Shown: positions 16,979 through 24,551 of the stretch, one piece after another | Numbering within the stretch: position 1 is the stretch's first letter | How the letters are laid out: every line of letters starts with the position of its first letter | From: Devosia sp. A16 | GTDB lineage: Bacteria > Pseudomonadota > Alphaproteobacteria > Rhizobiales > Devosiaceae | NCBI RefSeq assembly: GCF_001402915.1 | Contig: NZ_CP012945.1 | Location: 1,374,001 to 1,438,000, forward strand | DNA length: 64,000 bases | Direction of reading: 5' to 3' | Notes under the pieces: generated by a model | What the model was told of the DNA's origin: nothing | Databases searched by the model: none | The model's input: the letters and a program-made list of their open reading frames with translations, nothing else | Position numbers and translations under genes: made by a program

Positions 16979-16990
16979 CTAACATGTTAG
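16979..16990. promoter_or_regulatory. GntR operator candidate
   Basis: CTAACATGTTAG is a perfect 12-bp palindrome directly before the gntR start, in the divergent promoter region shared with the uxaA-like gene. FCD-type GntR regulators usually bind such short dyads between divergent genes. A near-identical palindrome lies before lldD. Confidence 0.6.
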
Positions 16991-16991
16991 C

Positions 16992-17747
16992 ATGAAGACC
17001 GAGGCAAGTCCCTACTCTTTTCTGTCTACGCCGGCGACCCCGACACGTGGCAACGTCACCGTGTTCGTCACCGACACCCTGCGCCAGGCCATCGTCGCGC
17101 TCGACCTGAAACCGGGCGAACTCATCGACAAGGGGGCCATCTGCGAGCGCCTCGGCGTGTCGCGCTTCCCGGTCTCGGAGGCGCTGGCGCGGCTGCAGGC
17201 CGAAGGTCTCGTCGACATCCTGCCGCAGCGTGGTTCCACCGTGTCGCTGGTTCGCATCGCCGACGTGCTCGAATACATGCTGATCCGCAAGGCGCTGGAG
17301 GCCGAAGCGGTCCGCGTCGTCACCGGCAACCACAGCCCGGAACTGATCGATACCCTGCAGCGCAACATGAGCTACCAGCGCGCCGCGGTGGAGATCGACG
17401 ACCAGAACGGCTTTCACGAGCGCGATCTCGAATTCCACGACATCATCTTCGGCGACATGCGCTTCACCAAGGTGAAGGGCGTCATCGAGAATACCCGCGC
17501 CAACCTCGATCGCGCTCGCCGGCTGATCCTCACGCCGCGCCGATTGAGCGTCACCCTCGCCGAGCATCAGAAGATTCTCGATGGCATCATCGCCGGCGAC
17601 GCGGCCGTCGCGTCGGCCGCAATGCGCGCCCACATCGACTCCGTCATGGCCGAACTCATCGCCTTCGCCGTCGACCACGCCGAGCTTTTCGCCGATGGCC
17701 AGTTGCTGCGGGAGGATCCTGCGTATTCGGCGTTTCCGTTCGGCTAG
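16992..17747 (+). CDS. GntR-family regulator, FCD subclass
   Basis: A 251-aa repressor-type regulator. The N-terminal winged helix is at about residues 20-85 (LRQAIVALDLKPGELIDKGA, then CERLGVSRFPVSEALARLQA). The all-helical FCD ligand domain covers about 95-225, with metal/ligand residues in FHERDLEFHDIIF and LAEHQKILDGI. FCD regulators bind sugar acids, lactate or related carboxylates. It is divergent from the uxaA-like dehydratase and likely controls that gene, the downstream fucU/FAH genes and possibly lldD. Confidence 0.92.
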   Translation: MKTEASPYSFLSTPATPTRGNVTVFVTDTLRQAIVALDLKPGELIDKGAICERLGVSRFPVSEALARLQAEGLVDILPQRGSTVSLVRIADVLEYMLIRKALEAEAVRVVTGNHSPELIDTLQRNMSYQRAAVEIDDQNGFHERDLEFHDIIFGDMRFTKVKGVIENTRANLDRARRLILTPRRLSVTLAEHQKILDGIIAGDAAVASAAMRAHIDSVMAELIAFAVDHAELFADGQLLREDPAYSAFPFG

Positions 17748-17749
17748 CG

Positions 17750-17840
17750 CGGCAGTCGGCAGTCGGCAGTCGGCAGTCGGCAGTCGAAGGGCTGCACCAC
17801 TTTCACCCGTTCGCCGACTGCCGACTGCCTACTGCCGATC
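17750..17840. repeat. Tandem CGGCAGT heptamers with inverted partner
   Basis: About five head-to-tail CGGCAGT units (17750-17786) are followed 27 bases later by GCCGACTGCCGACTGCC (from 17813), the reverse complement of two to three of them. The RNA would fold into a long stem in the leader of the fucU-like gene. Heptamer number could vary by slippage. Confidence 0.75.
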
Positions 17841-17864
17841 TCCAATCACCAACGAGACCCCCTC

Positions 17865-18296
17865 ATGCTCAAGAACATCCCCCCGATTCTCGGCCCTGAC
17901 CTGCTCTATGTCCTGCGCGCCATGGGCCATGGCGACGAGATCGCCATCGTCGATGCCAACTACCCCGGCGACAGCGCCGGTCCGCAGCTGGTTCGCCTCG
18001 ACGGCATCAGCGCCACCGAGGTGCTCGACGCCATCCTCACGGTGATGCCGCTCGACACCTTCGTCGACGAGCAGGCCTTCGGCATGGAAGTGGTCGGCGA
18101 CGCCAAGAAGCGGGAGCAGACCCACAAGGATTTCGACAAGCTGATCAAGAAGCACGAACCGGGGATGAAGCTCAGCCTGCTCGAGCGCTTCGCCTTCTAC
18201 GAGCGCGTGCACGGGGCCTATGCCGTGGTCCAGACCGGCGAGCGTCGCCTTTACGGCAACGTGCTGCTGAAAAAGGGCATCGTCCGCCCCGAATGA
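17865..18296 (+). CDS. fucU: RbsD/FucU-family sugar mutarotase
   Basis: A 143-aa protein of the FucU/RbsD fold that interconverts sugar anomers. Its N-terminus (LKNIPPILGPDLLYVLRAMG then HGDEIAIVDANYP) carries the catalytic His of GHGDEI, and the C-terminus shows YAVVQTGERRLYGNVLLKKG, typical of fucose mutarotase. With a UxaA-type dehydratase upstream and a FAH hydrolase downstream, L-fucose or L-galactose-like sugars are likely substrates. The ribosome site is weak (CGAGACCCCCTC). The leader contains the heptamer hairpin. Confidence 0.87.
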   Translation: MLKNIPPILGPDLLYVLRAMGHGDEIAIVDANYPGDSAGPQLVRLDGISATEVLDAILTVMPLDTFVDEQAFGMEVVGDAKKREQTHKDFDKLIKKHEPGMKLSLLERFAFYERVHGAYAVVQTGERRLYGNVLLKKGIVRPE

Positions 18297-18304
18297 GCGG
18301 GATC

Positions 18305-18370
18305 GGGCCAGTCCCGCCGCGCCGAACGGATTCGACCATGGTTGACCTCGACTCGGCGCGGGTCTGGCCC
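18305..18370. other. Imperfect long inverted repeat between fucU and FAH genes
   Basis: GGGCCAG...CCCGC...GCGCCGA (18305-18325) pairs with TCGGCGCGGGTCTGGCCC (18353-18370) across a 27-base loop. It may act as a processing site or partial terminator between the two genes. No T-run follows. Confidence 0.5.
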
Positions 18371-18401
18371 TATCCCCTAGGCCAAATCTGAGGAGCACTT
18401 C

Positions 18402-19253
18402 ATGAAACTTCTGCGCGTCGGCGCCAAGGGCGCCGAAAAGCCCGCCATCCTGCACACCGACGGCACCTACCGCGACCTGTCGTCCGTGGTGCCCGACATC
18501 AACGGCGCGTCGATCGGCGCCGAGGGCCTCGCCAAGATCAAGGCTGCCGACCATGGCAGCCTGCCGGTGCTCGACAAGAACTCGCGTATCGGTCCCTGCG
18601 TCGGCAATGTCGGCAAGTTCATGTGCATCGGTCTCAACTATGCCGACCACGCCGCCGAAACCGGCGCCGCGATCCCTGCCGAGCCGATCCTGTTCATGAA
18701 GGCGACCAGCGCCATCATCGGCCCCAACGACGATGTGATCCTGCCCAAGAACACCCTCAAGCCCGACTGGGAAGTCGAGCTCGGCGTGATCATCGGCAAG
18801 GAAGCCAAGTACATCGAGGAAAAGGACGCCCTCGATTACGTCGCCGGCTATTGCGTGGTGAACGATCTCAGCGAGCGCCACTTCCAGACCGAGCGCGGCG
18901 GCCAATGGACCAAGGGCAAGTCGGCCGACACCTTCGGCCCGATCGGCCCGTGGCTGGTCACCAAGGACGAGATCAAGGACGTGCAGAACCTGGGGATGTG
19001 GCTCGACGTCGATGGCCACCGCTACCAGGACGGTTCGACCAAGACCATGATCTTCGGCGTTGCCCACCTCGTGGCCTACCTCAGCCAGTTCATGAGCCTG
19101 CAGCCGGGTGACGTGATCACCACCGGCACCCCGCCGGGCGTCGGCATGGGCCAGAAGCCCGAGCCCATCTGGCTGAAGCCGGGCCAGACCATGAAGCTGG
19201 GCATCGAGGGGCTGGGCGAGCAGCAGCAGAAGACCAAAGCCTACGCGGCCTGA
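18402..19253 (+). CDS. Fumarylacetoacetate hydrolase-family protein
   Basis: A 283-aa metal-dependent C-C bond hydrolase or lyase. The conserved FAH core is visible as KFMCIGLNYADHAAETGA, DWEVELGVIIGKEA (metal acidic residues), GYCVVNDLSERHFQ and TGTPPGVGMGQKPEPIWL. The closest characterised relatives act as 2,4-diketo-3-deoxy-L-fuconate hydrolases (giving pyruvate and L-lactate) or ureidoglycolate lyases. The fucU/uxaA/gntR neighbourhood favours the fuconate role (inference). GAGGAG precedes the ATG, and a strong terminator follows. Confidence 0.9.
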   Translation: MKLLRVGAKGAEKPAILHTDGTYRDLSSVVPDINGASIGAEGLAKIKAADHGSLPVLDKNSRIGPCVGNVGKFMCIGLNYADHAAETGAAIPAEPILFMKATSAIIGPNDDVILPKNTLKPDWEVELGVIIGKEAKYIEEKDALDYVAGYCVVNDLSERHFQTERGGQWTKGKSADTFGPIGPWLVTKDEIKDVQNLGMWLDVDGHRYQDGSTKTMIFGVAHLVAYLSQFMSLQPGDVITTGTPPGVGMGQKPEPIWLKPGQTMKLGIEGLGEQQQKTKAYAA

Positions 19254-19274
19254 AGCTTCCGCTATCGCGTTCAA

Positions 19275-19309
19275 GGGCGTCGGCCGCGCGGCCGACGCCC
19301 TTTTTTGTT
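19275..19309 (+). terminator. Rho-independent terminator after the FAH gene
   Basis: GGGCGTCGGCCG (19275-19286) and CGGCCGACGCCC (19289-19300) form a 12-bp GC-rich stem followed immediately by six T residues. This is the clearest intrinsic terminator in the window and closes the fucU-FAH unit. Confidence 0.9.
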
Positions 19310-19363
19310 TGGAACGAGGCCTGGGCCGCCTAAACCATTGACACGGCGACCGCCCCTCAATTA

Positions 19364-19381
19364 GTTAAGTAGCAGCTTAAC
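19364..19381. promoter_or_regulatory. Operator-like dyad in the promoter of the DHFR-like gene
   Basis: GTTAAG (19364-19369), six bases, then CTTAAC (19376-19381). It overlaps the -10 region of a promoter whose -35 is TTGACA (19338-19343). Dyads of this type are used by ArsR-family repressors, but no regulator gene is adjacent, so the assignment is a guess. Confidence 0.45.
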
Positions 19382-19396
19382 AAATGGAGAGTTGCC

Positions 19397-19960
19397 ATGC
19401 GCAAGCTCAAGATGCACCTGCATATCTCGCTCGATGGCTACGCCTCCGACGCTGCGGGCGGCCTGTCATGGGCCACCTACAATGAGGCGGTCGCCGCGCA
19501 CGCCAAGCGCCTCACCCTCGATGCCGACGCCGTGGTTTTCGGCCCCGCAACCTACAAGATGATGCACGGCTACTGGCCGACCGTTCCGAACGATCCTGGC
19601 GCCACGGCGGGCGAGCTTGCCCACGCCGAATGGATCGCCCGCGCCACCAAGATCGTGGTTTCCTCCGCCCTCCCCGCCGTCGAGGCCAACTGGGAGAAAT
19701 CGCTGCTGCTGCGCGACCCGGTCGAACTCACCGCGATCAAGCAGCCGCCCGGCAACGACATCGTCAGCTTCGGCAGCCCGAAACTGGTGCGCAGTTGCCT
19801 CGAGCGCGGCCTCGTGGATGAGTTGCACCTGTTTCTCAATCCGATCCTGCTGGGCGGCGGCCAGGCGGTGTTCGGCAGCGGCCAGCAGCATAAGCTCCGC
19901 CTGCTCGAATCGACACCCCTGCCCGACGGCGTCGTCGCCCTGGTCTACACCCCCGGCTGA
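19397..19960 (+). CDS. Dihydrofolate reductase / RibD C-terminal family protein
   Basis: A 187-aa NADPH-binding reductase-like protein. It begins MRKLKMHLHISLDGYASD, shows DADAVVFGPATYKMM, contains the FGSPKLVRSCLERGLVDELH segment with LFLNPILLGGGQAVFG, and ends in a YTPG strand. This is the RibD-C/DHFR fold of yyaP/yciR-type proteins. The substrate is unknown. It is not likely to be the essential folA, because the N-terminal DHFR substrate motif differs. GGAGAG precedes the ATG. It is a monocistronic unit with its own promoter and dyad. Confidence 0.85.
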   Translation: MRKLKMHLHISLDGYASDAAGGLSWATYNEAVAAHAKRLTLDADAVVFGPATYKMMHGYWPTVPNDPGATAGELAHAEWIARATKIVVSSALPAVEANWEKSLLLRDPVELTAIKQPPGNDIVSFGSPKLVRSCLERGLVDELHLFLNPILLGGGQAVFGSGQQHKLRLLESTPLPDGVVALVYTPG

Positions 19961-20102
19961 ACCCGGAGGGCCCCCAGCGTACGGAACCAGGTGTCGAGAT
20001 CAGCTGGCGGGCAAGACCAGGTTGATTGTGACGCCCGCCTGAGGCAGGTCACGTCTCGAACCCACCGGGTACGGTCCGGCGCAGGGGGGGAGATGACGTC
20101 GC

Positions 20103-21284
20103 GTGGCTGCAGCCGCAAAACCTCATGACGGCACCGTCGCCGAAGTCTTCCGCGTTTTCCTGCTGCTCGGGCTCACCAGCTTCGGCGGCCCGGTCGCCCA
20201 CCTGGGCTATTTCCGCACCGAGTTCGTCGCGCGCCGCCGCTGGCTCGACGATGCCGCCTATGCCGACCTGGTGGCGCTCTGCCAGTTCCTCCCCGGGCCG
20301 GCCTCCAGCCAGGTCGGCATCGCCATCGGCAAGCTGCGCGCCGGCTATTGGGGCGGCATCGCCGCGTGGGTCGCCTTCACCCTGCCCTCGGTAGCCCTGC
20401 TGCTGGCGTTTGCCTACGGCGCCAGCCGCCTCGCCGGGCCACTGGCCGATGGCGTGTTGCACGGTTTGAAGCTCGCGGCGCTGGCCGTCGTGGCCCAGGC
20501 GGTCTGGGCCATGGCGAAGTCGCTGACGCCCGACTTGCGGCGCCGCCTCGTTGCCCTGACCGCGGCGGCGATCGCCCTGCTGCTGCCGTCCGGCCTGACC
20601 CAACTGGCGCTCATCGCCGTCGCCGCGCTTGCCGGTTCCCTGCTGGCGCCGGCCGCACCGAGACCGCAACTGACCTTCGATCGGACCGGGACGGTCCTGC
20701 TCGCGTTGTTCTTCGGCCTGCTGCTCGCCCTGCCGATCCTCGCGGCAGGCGGCAACGCCTGGCTCGTGGTCGCCGAGAAATTCTACCGCACCGGCTCACT
20801 GGTCTTCGGCGGCGGCCACGTCGTCCTGCCCCTGCTCGAGGCTGAACTCGTGACGCCCGGAATGATCGACCGCAACCTGTTCCTCGCCGGCTACGGCGCC
20901 GCCCAGGCCGTGCCCGGCCCGCTATTTTCCTTCGCTGCCTATGTCGGCGCGCTGCTCGACGCCCCACCGAACGGCATGGCCGGCGCCCTGCTCGGGCTCG
21001 GCGCCATCTACCTGCCGTCGTTTCTCTTGGTGTTCGGCGCCCTGCCCTACTGGCAGTCGCTGCGCGCCGACCCGCGGCTGCGCGCCGGGCTCGACCTCGC
21101 CAACGCCGCTGTGGTCGGCCTGCTGCTGGCGACGCTGTGCGATCCGGTGTTCACCAGCGCCGTGTTCGGGCCGCTCGATCTCGCCTGGGGCATTGCTGCG
21201 CTCGCCCTGTTGCTGCTGCGGACGCCCCCCTGGCTGGTGGTGCTGCTGAGTGCTGCCGCCGGCGCCGGGCTGAGCCTGCTCTAG
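20103..21284 (+). CDS. chrA: Chromate efflux transporter
   Basis: A 393-aa membrane protein with two homologous CHR domains. The first is FRVFLLLGLTSFGGPVAHLG with LCQFLPGPASSQVGIAIGKL. The second is RTGSLVFGGGHVVLPLLEAE with GYGAAQAVPGPLFSFAAYVG. These GGP...LPGP signatures define ChrA, which exports chromate or, in some members, other oxyanions. A GTG start is used, because the nearby ATG is out of frame, and GGGGGAG lies about ten bases upstream. No chrB regulator is adjacent. Confidence 0.92.
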   Translation: MAAAAKPHDGTVAEVFRVFLLLGLTSFGGPVAHLGYFRTEFVARRRWLDDAAYADLVALCQFLPGPASSQVGIAIGKLRAGYWGGIAAWVAFTLPSVALLLAFAYGASRLAGPLADGVLHGLKLAALAVVAQAVWAMAKSLTPDLRRRLVALTAAAIALLLPSGLTQLALIAVAALAGSLLAPAAPRPQLTFDRTGTVLLALFFGLLLALPILAAGGNAWLVVAEKFYRTGSLVFGGGHVVLPLLEAELVTPGMIDRNLFLAGYGAAQAVPGPLFSFAAYVGALLDAPPNGMAGALLGLGAIYLPSFLLVFGALPYWQSLRADPRLRAGLDLANAAVVGLLLATLCDPVFTSAVFGPLDLAWGIAALALLLLRTPPWLVVLLSAAAGAGLSLL

Positions 21285-21310
21285 CCACCGTGCTTTGGGT
21301 CCGACAGCGC

Positions 21311-21706
21311 CTACGGACGCCGCGCGATCAGGTCGATCTCGACCAGCGCCCCGACCGCCAGCGCCGTCACCCCCACAGTGGTGCGGGCCGGCAGTTTGCC
21401 GGCTTCGAAAAAGCTCGGCCACAGCGCATTGAGCGCCGCGTAGTCGCGCTGGAATTCAGTGAGGTAGATGCGCGCCATGGTCACGTGCTCGAGCCCAAGT
21501 CCGAGCCCGCCAAGGATCAGCTTCAGGTTTTCGATCACCCGGCGCGTCTGCGCCTCGATCCCCGCCGGCAATGGCGCGTCGGGCGCTGCCGGATCGGTCG
21601 GCATCTGCCCGGTGATGAACACGAAGCCATCGGCCTCGACCGCATGGCTGAACGGCGCCACCGGCTGCGGGCCGCTGGAGATCATGTGATGGATGGGCAG
21701 CGACAT
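21311..21706 (-). CDS. RidA-family deaminase, first copy
   Basis: A 131-aa RidA/YjgF/UK114-fold protein, which hydrolyses reactive enamine/imine intermediates or acts on related substrates. Motifs are APFSHAVEADGFVFITGQM, RRVIENLKLILGGLGLGLEH and the C-terminal PARTTVGVTALAVGALVEID, where the Arg of PARTT binds the substrate carboxylate. The start is placed at the ATG after an AGGAAA site. It is convergent with chrA. A second RidA-like gene lies at 56366 inside a catabolic operon. This one stands alone. Confidence 0.87.
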   Translation of the reverse strand: MSLPIHHMISSGPQPVAPFSHAVEADGFVFITGQMPTDPAAPDAPLPAGIEAQTRRVIENLKLILGGLGLGLEHVTMARIYLTEFQRDYAALNALWPSFFEAGKLPARTTVGVTALAVGALVEIDLIARRP

Positions 21707-21918
21707 TCTCGTTTCCTGCTCTGAACTGTGCCTCGCCCCTGCGGCCAGGAGTCGGTACCGCGCCCTTAGCACATTCACGCACAGTTCATGCATCCCTCTT
21801 CAAATAGTCGCAAAGGGCGCGCTCATGGCGACTGGCGGCGCCCATCCGTTCGTGACACGCTGCCATGCGGGGCTTCGGGCCTCGCCCAGACCAAAGGCCG
21901 GGAGCCTCCAGTAGCCCT

Positions 21919-22620
21919 ATGTTCGAATTCCTTCACTCCATCTCGACCTGGCTCGAGCTGTTCCTTCAGGGCATCTCCGACAATTTCTGGCTTTCGCTGC
22001 TGTTCATCTTCCTGGTCTGCATCGGCGAAGCGGTGTTCATCGTCGGTCTGCTGGTCCCCTCGCTCCCCATCCTGTTGCTGACCGGCGGGCTCATTGCCCA
22101 GGGCAGCCTACCGTTCTGGCCGATCTTTTTCGCTGCCGTCCTCGGCGCCATCATCGGCGACGCCATCTCCTACACGGTGGGCTGGCTGCTCAAGGACAAG
22201 ATCCGAACCGTCTGGCCGTTCAAGAACCACTTGAAGCTGATCGAGCAGGGCGAGGTGTTCTTCGCCCGCCACGGCGGCAAGGCCATCTTCATCGGCCGCT
22301 TCATCACTGGGGTGAAAGCGGTGATCCCCGGGGTGGCCGGCATGATGAGCATGCCCTACCGGCACTTCTCGGTGATCAACGTGATTTCCGCCTTCGTCTG
22401 GGCCGCCGTACACATCCTGCCCGGCGTGCTGCTGACCGGCTGGCTGAAGTCGATCGGCCTGAGCCTCGAAATGGTGATCATCGTCGGCGCCATCGTGCTG
22501 ACCGTCGCCTTCCTCATCATCCATTTCTGGAAGCGCATCATCCTGGCCTTCGCCCCGTTCATGGGCGAGTTCGGCCGCTCGCTGCAGGCGCGCTGGCGCA
22601 AACCCGAGGCCGGTCACTAG
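21919..22620 (+). CDS. DedA-family membrane protein, copy 1
   Basis: A 233-aa inner-membrane protein of the DedA/SNARE-associated family, which includes undecaprenyl-phosphate flippases. Visible motifs are ESVFxxG-like GEAVFIVGLLVPSLPILLLT, GAIIGDAISYTVGWLL, FFARHGGKAIFIGRFITGVK and VPGVAGMMSMPYRHF (the re-entrant loop residues). It is 65% or more identical by eye to the next gene, so the two are a tandem duplication, only 51 bases apart. Likely role is lipid-carrier recycling or membrane homeostasis. Confidence 0.88.
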   Translation: MFEFLHSISTWLELFLQGISDNFWLSLLFIFLVCIGEAVFIVGLLVPSLPILLLTGGLIAQGSLPFWPIFFAAVLGAIIGDAISYTVGWLLKDKIRTVWPFKNHLKLIEQGEVFFARHGGKAIFIGRFITGVKAVIPGVAGMMSMPYRHFSVINVISAFVWAAVHILPGVLLTGWLKSIGLSLEMVIIVGAIVLTVAFLIIHFWKRIILAFAPFMGEFGRSLQARWRKPEAGH

Positions 22621-22671
22621 AGCGCCTCGCCCTGTCACACCAATCTCACGTCGGCGCGCTATTGAGCGCCG

Positions 22672-23427
22672 ATGCTCGAGATGTTCACTGCGCTCACCGG
22701 CTGGCTGGAGATGGTACTGGAGACCATTGCCAGCAATTTCTGGCTGAGCCTGTGGTTCATCTTCCTCATCGCTGCCACCGAGGCGGTGTTCATTGTCGGC
22801 CTGTTCATTCCTTCGACGCCGGTGTTGCTGCTCGCCGGGGGGCTGATTGCGCAGGGCAAGCTGCCGTTCTGGGAAATCTACCTCGCGGCGGTGCTCGGCG
22901 CCGTGGTCGGAGACGCGATCTCCTACACGCTCGGCTTCTGGCTCAAGGACCGCATCAAGACGCTCTGGCCGTTCCGCAACCACTTGCCGCTGATTGCCCG
23001 GGGCGAAAGCTTCTTCGCCCGGCACGGCGGCAAGTCGGTGTTCATCGGCCGCTTCATCCCCGGAGTGAAGGCCGTGGTGCCCGGCATTGCCGGCATGTTC
23101 GGCATGAACTACCGGCACTTCTGCGTCATCAACGTCACCTCCGCCTTCGTCTGGGCGGCCGCCCATATCCTGCCGGGAATGCTGCTGTCGGCCTGGCTGA
23201 AGTCGATGGGGCTGAGCCTCGAACTGGTGATCATCGTGGGCGCACTGCTGCTGGTCGCGCTGTTCCTGCTGCTGCACTATCGGCGGGCACTCCTGCGCGC
23301 CGCGGCGCCCTGGTTCGGCGGGCTTGGTCGCGCCATCGACAGCCACTGGCGAGGCGCTGCGCAGCAATCACCGGCTACGAGGCGGCCGCCTCCCTCCCCC
23401 CGCGGCAGATCGGGTCCCGGGCGCTAG
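22672..23427 (+). CDS. DedA-family membrane protein, copy 2
   Basis: A 251-aa paralog of the preceding gene, with ATEAVFIVGLFIPSTPVLLL, GAVVGDAISYTLGFWL, FFARHGGKSVFIGRFIPGVK and VPGIAGMFGMNYRHF. It differs mainly at the C-terminus, which carries a low-complexity Pro/Arg/Ser tail of about 25 residues. Tandem DedA genes can be partly redundant. Divergence of the re-entrant loop (FIPGVK versus FITGVK) might alter substrate or pH response (inference). Confidence 0.87.
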   Translation: MLEMFTALTGWLEMVLETIASNFWLSLWFIFLIAATEAVFIVGLFIPSTPVLLLAGGLIAQGKLPFWEIYLAAVLGAVVGDAISYTLGFWLKDRIKTLWPFRNHLPLIARGESFFARHGGKSVFIGRFIPGVKAVVPGIAGMFGMNYRHFCVINVTSAFVWAAAHILPGMLLSAWLKSMGLSLELVIIVGALLLVALFLLLHYRRALLRAAAPWFGGLGRAIDSHWRGAAQQSPATRRPPPSPRGRSGPGR

Positions 23428-23489
23428 CCGCAGCCGTTATCAACTCCTCACTTGCGCTGCCTCTGCTTGAGGCGGAATATCGCCTCATC

Positions 23490-24062
23490 ATGCGCATTCC
23501 GGTTCGGCTCGCTGCGATCCTTCCGCGCCTCTTGCTGGGGCTCATCCTGCTGTTGGCGGCGAGCCCCGCTTTCGCCGACGAAGCCGCCGATCGCGCTGCG
23601 ATCGACAAGCTGTTCGCCCAGTTGCGCGTCGCGCCCAATGCCGAAGCCGCCAAGGCCATCGACACCCAGATCTGGACTTATTGGACGACGCCGTCCGACC
23701 CCATCCTCGCCGGCCGCATGCGCGAGGTGCTGACGGCCCGCGGCATGGGCGACGCGACCGGCGCGTTGCGCCTGCTGGACAAGCTGGTTGCCGACTACCC
23801 CGACTATGCCGAAGGCTGGAACCAGCGCGCCACCATCTATTACACGCTGGGTGACTTCGAAGCCTCGATCGCCGATTGCGAGAAGGTGCTGGCGATCGAA
23901 CCGCGCCATTTCGGCGCGCTCTCCGGCCGTGCCCTGATGTATCTGCAGCTGGGCAGGCGCGCTCTGGCGCTCAAGGACATGGCGGCAGCGCTCGCCGTCC
24001 ACCCGTTCCTCAGCGAGCGGCGGCTGTTCCCCGAACTGGGTAAGCCGATGACGCAGATCTGA
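23490..24062 (+). CDS. Exported TPR-repeat protein
   Basis: A 190-aa protein with a signal peptide (RLLLGLILLLAASPAFADE) and at least two tetratricopeptide repeats at about 90-165 (DYAEGWNQRATIYYTLGDFE, then EPRHFGALSGRALMYLQLGR). It probably serves as a periplasmic protein-protein scaffold. Its partner is unknown. The start is the ATG of the signal sequence. A longer open frame upstream overlaps dedA in another frame and is not credible. Confidence 0.78.
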   Translation: MRIPVRLAAILPRLLLGLILLLAASPAFADEAADRAAIDKLFAQLRVAPNAEAAKAIDTQIWTYWTTPSDPILAGRMREVLTARGMGDATGALRLLDKLVADYPDYAEGWNQRATIYYTLGDFEASIADCEKVLAIEPRHFGALSGRALMYLQLGRRALALKDMAAALAVHPFLSERRLFPELGKPMTQI

Positions 24063-24139
24063 CCCGCGACCGCCGCCCCTTTCGCTTCCCGCATGCACCC
24101 CATATCAGATGAGAATACCGACCGATTGAAGGGTTAGTT

Positions 24140-24433
24140 ATGTCTGACGAACTCACCGTCGAGCACGAAGAAGCCAATGGCCGCGGCCGTTACGTGGTTT
24201 ACCTGCCCGACGGATCCGAAGCCGAGATGACCTACCATCGGCAGGATCCCAATACGATCATCGCCGACCATACCGGCGTCCCCCCGCAATACCGCAATCT
24301 CGGCCTCGCCCTGAAGCTGGTGGAGACGGCCGTTGCCGATGCGCGCGCCAGCGGCGGCAAGATCGTGCCGGTCTGCTCCTACGTGGTGGCGCAGTTCCGG
24401 CGGCATCCCGAGTGGGCCGATCTCAAGGCCTGA
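24140..24433 (+). CDS. GNAT-like N-acetyltransferase domain protein (COG2388)
   Basis: A 97-aa small GNAT-fold protein of the YjdJ type. Visible features are AEMTYHRQDPNTIIADHTGV, then VPPQYRNLGLALKLVETAVA (the acetyl-CoA loop QYRNLGLALKL) and the conserved Cys/Val end KIVPVCSYVVAQFRRHPEW. Substrates of this subfamily are unknown. The length matches the family. It stands alone between two exported-protein genes, and the ATG is preceded by a weak AGGGTTAG. Confidence 0.85.
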   Translation: MSDELTVEHEEANGRGRYVVYLPDGSEAEMTYHRQDPNTIIADHTGVPPQYRNLGLALKLVETAVADARASGGKIVPVCSYVVAQFRRHPEWADLKA

Positions 24434-24551
24434 GCCGTCAAACAGTGGCATTTTAGTCAAATGCTAACCATCCTGGCGTGCGGCCGGCAGCCATGACGCA
24501 ACCCGGAGCGCCTTGCCGCGGTTTCTCAGTCTCCTAAAGGAACTGGAAACC

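Noticed and set aside
15643-16995. 450-codon frame antisense to the UxaA-like gene
   Set aside because: Composition is shadow-like and no family motif is visible; the opposite strand encodes an intact dehydratase.
17829-19274. 481-codon minus-strand frame across fucU and FAH genes
   Set aside because: It covers two well-supported genes in antisense and has no recognisable domains.
22662-24062. 466-codon frame over the second dedA and TPR genes
   Set aside because: Only the last 190 codons, with signal peptide and TPR motifs, are credible. The rest is a shadow of dedA.
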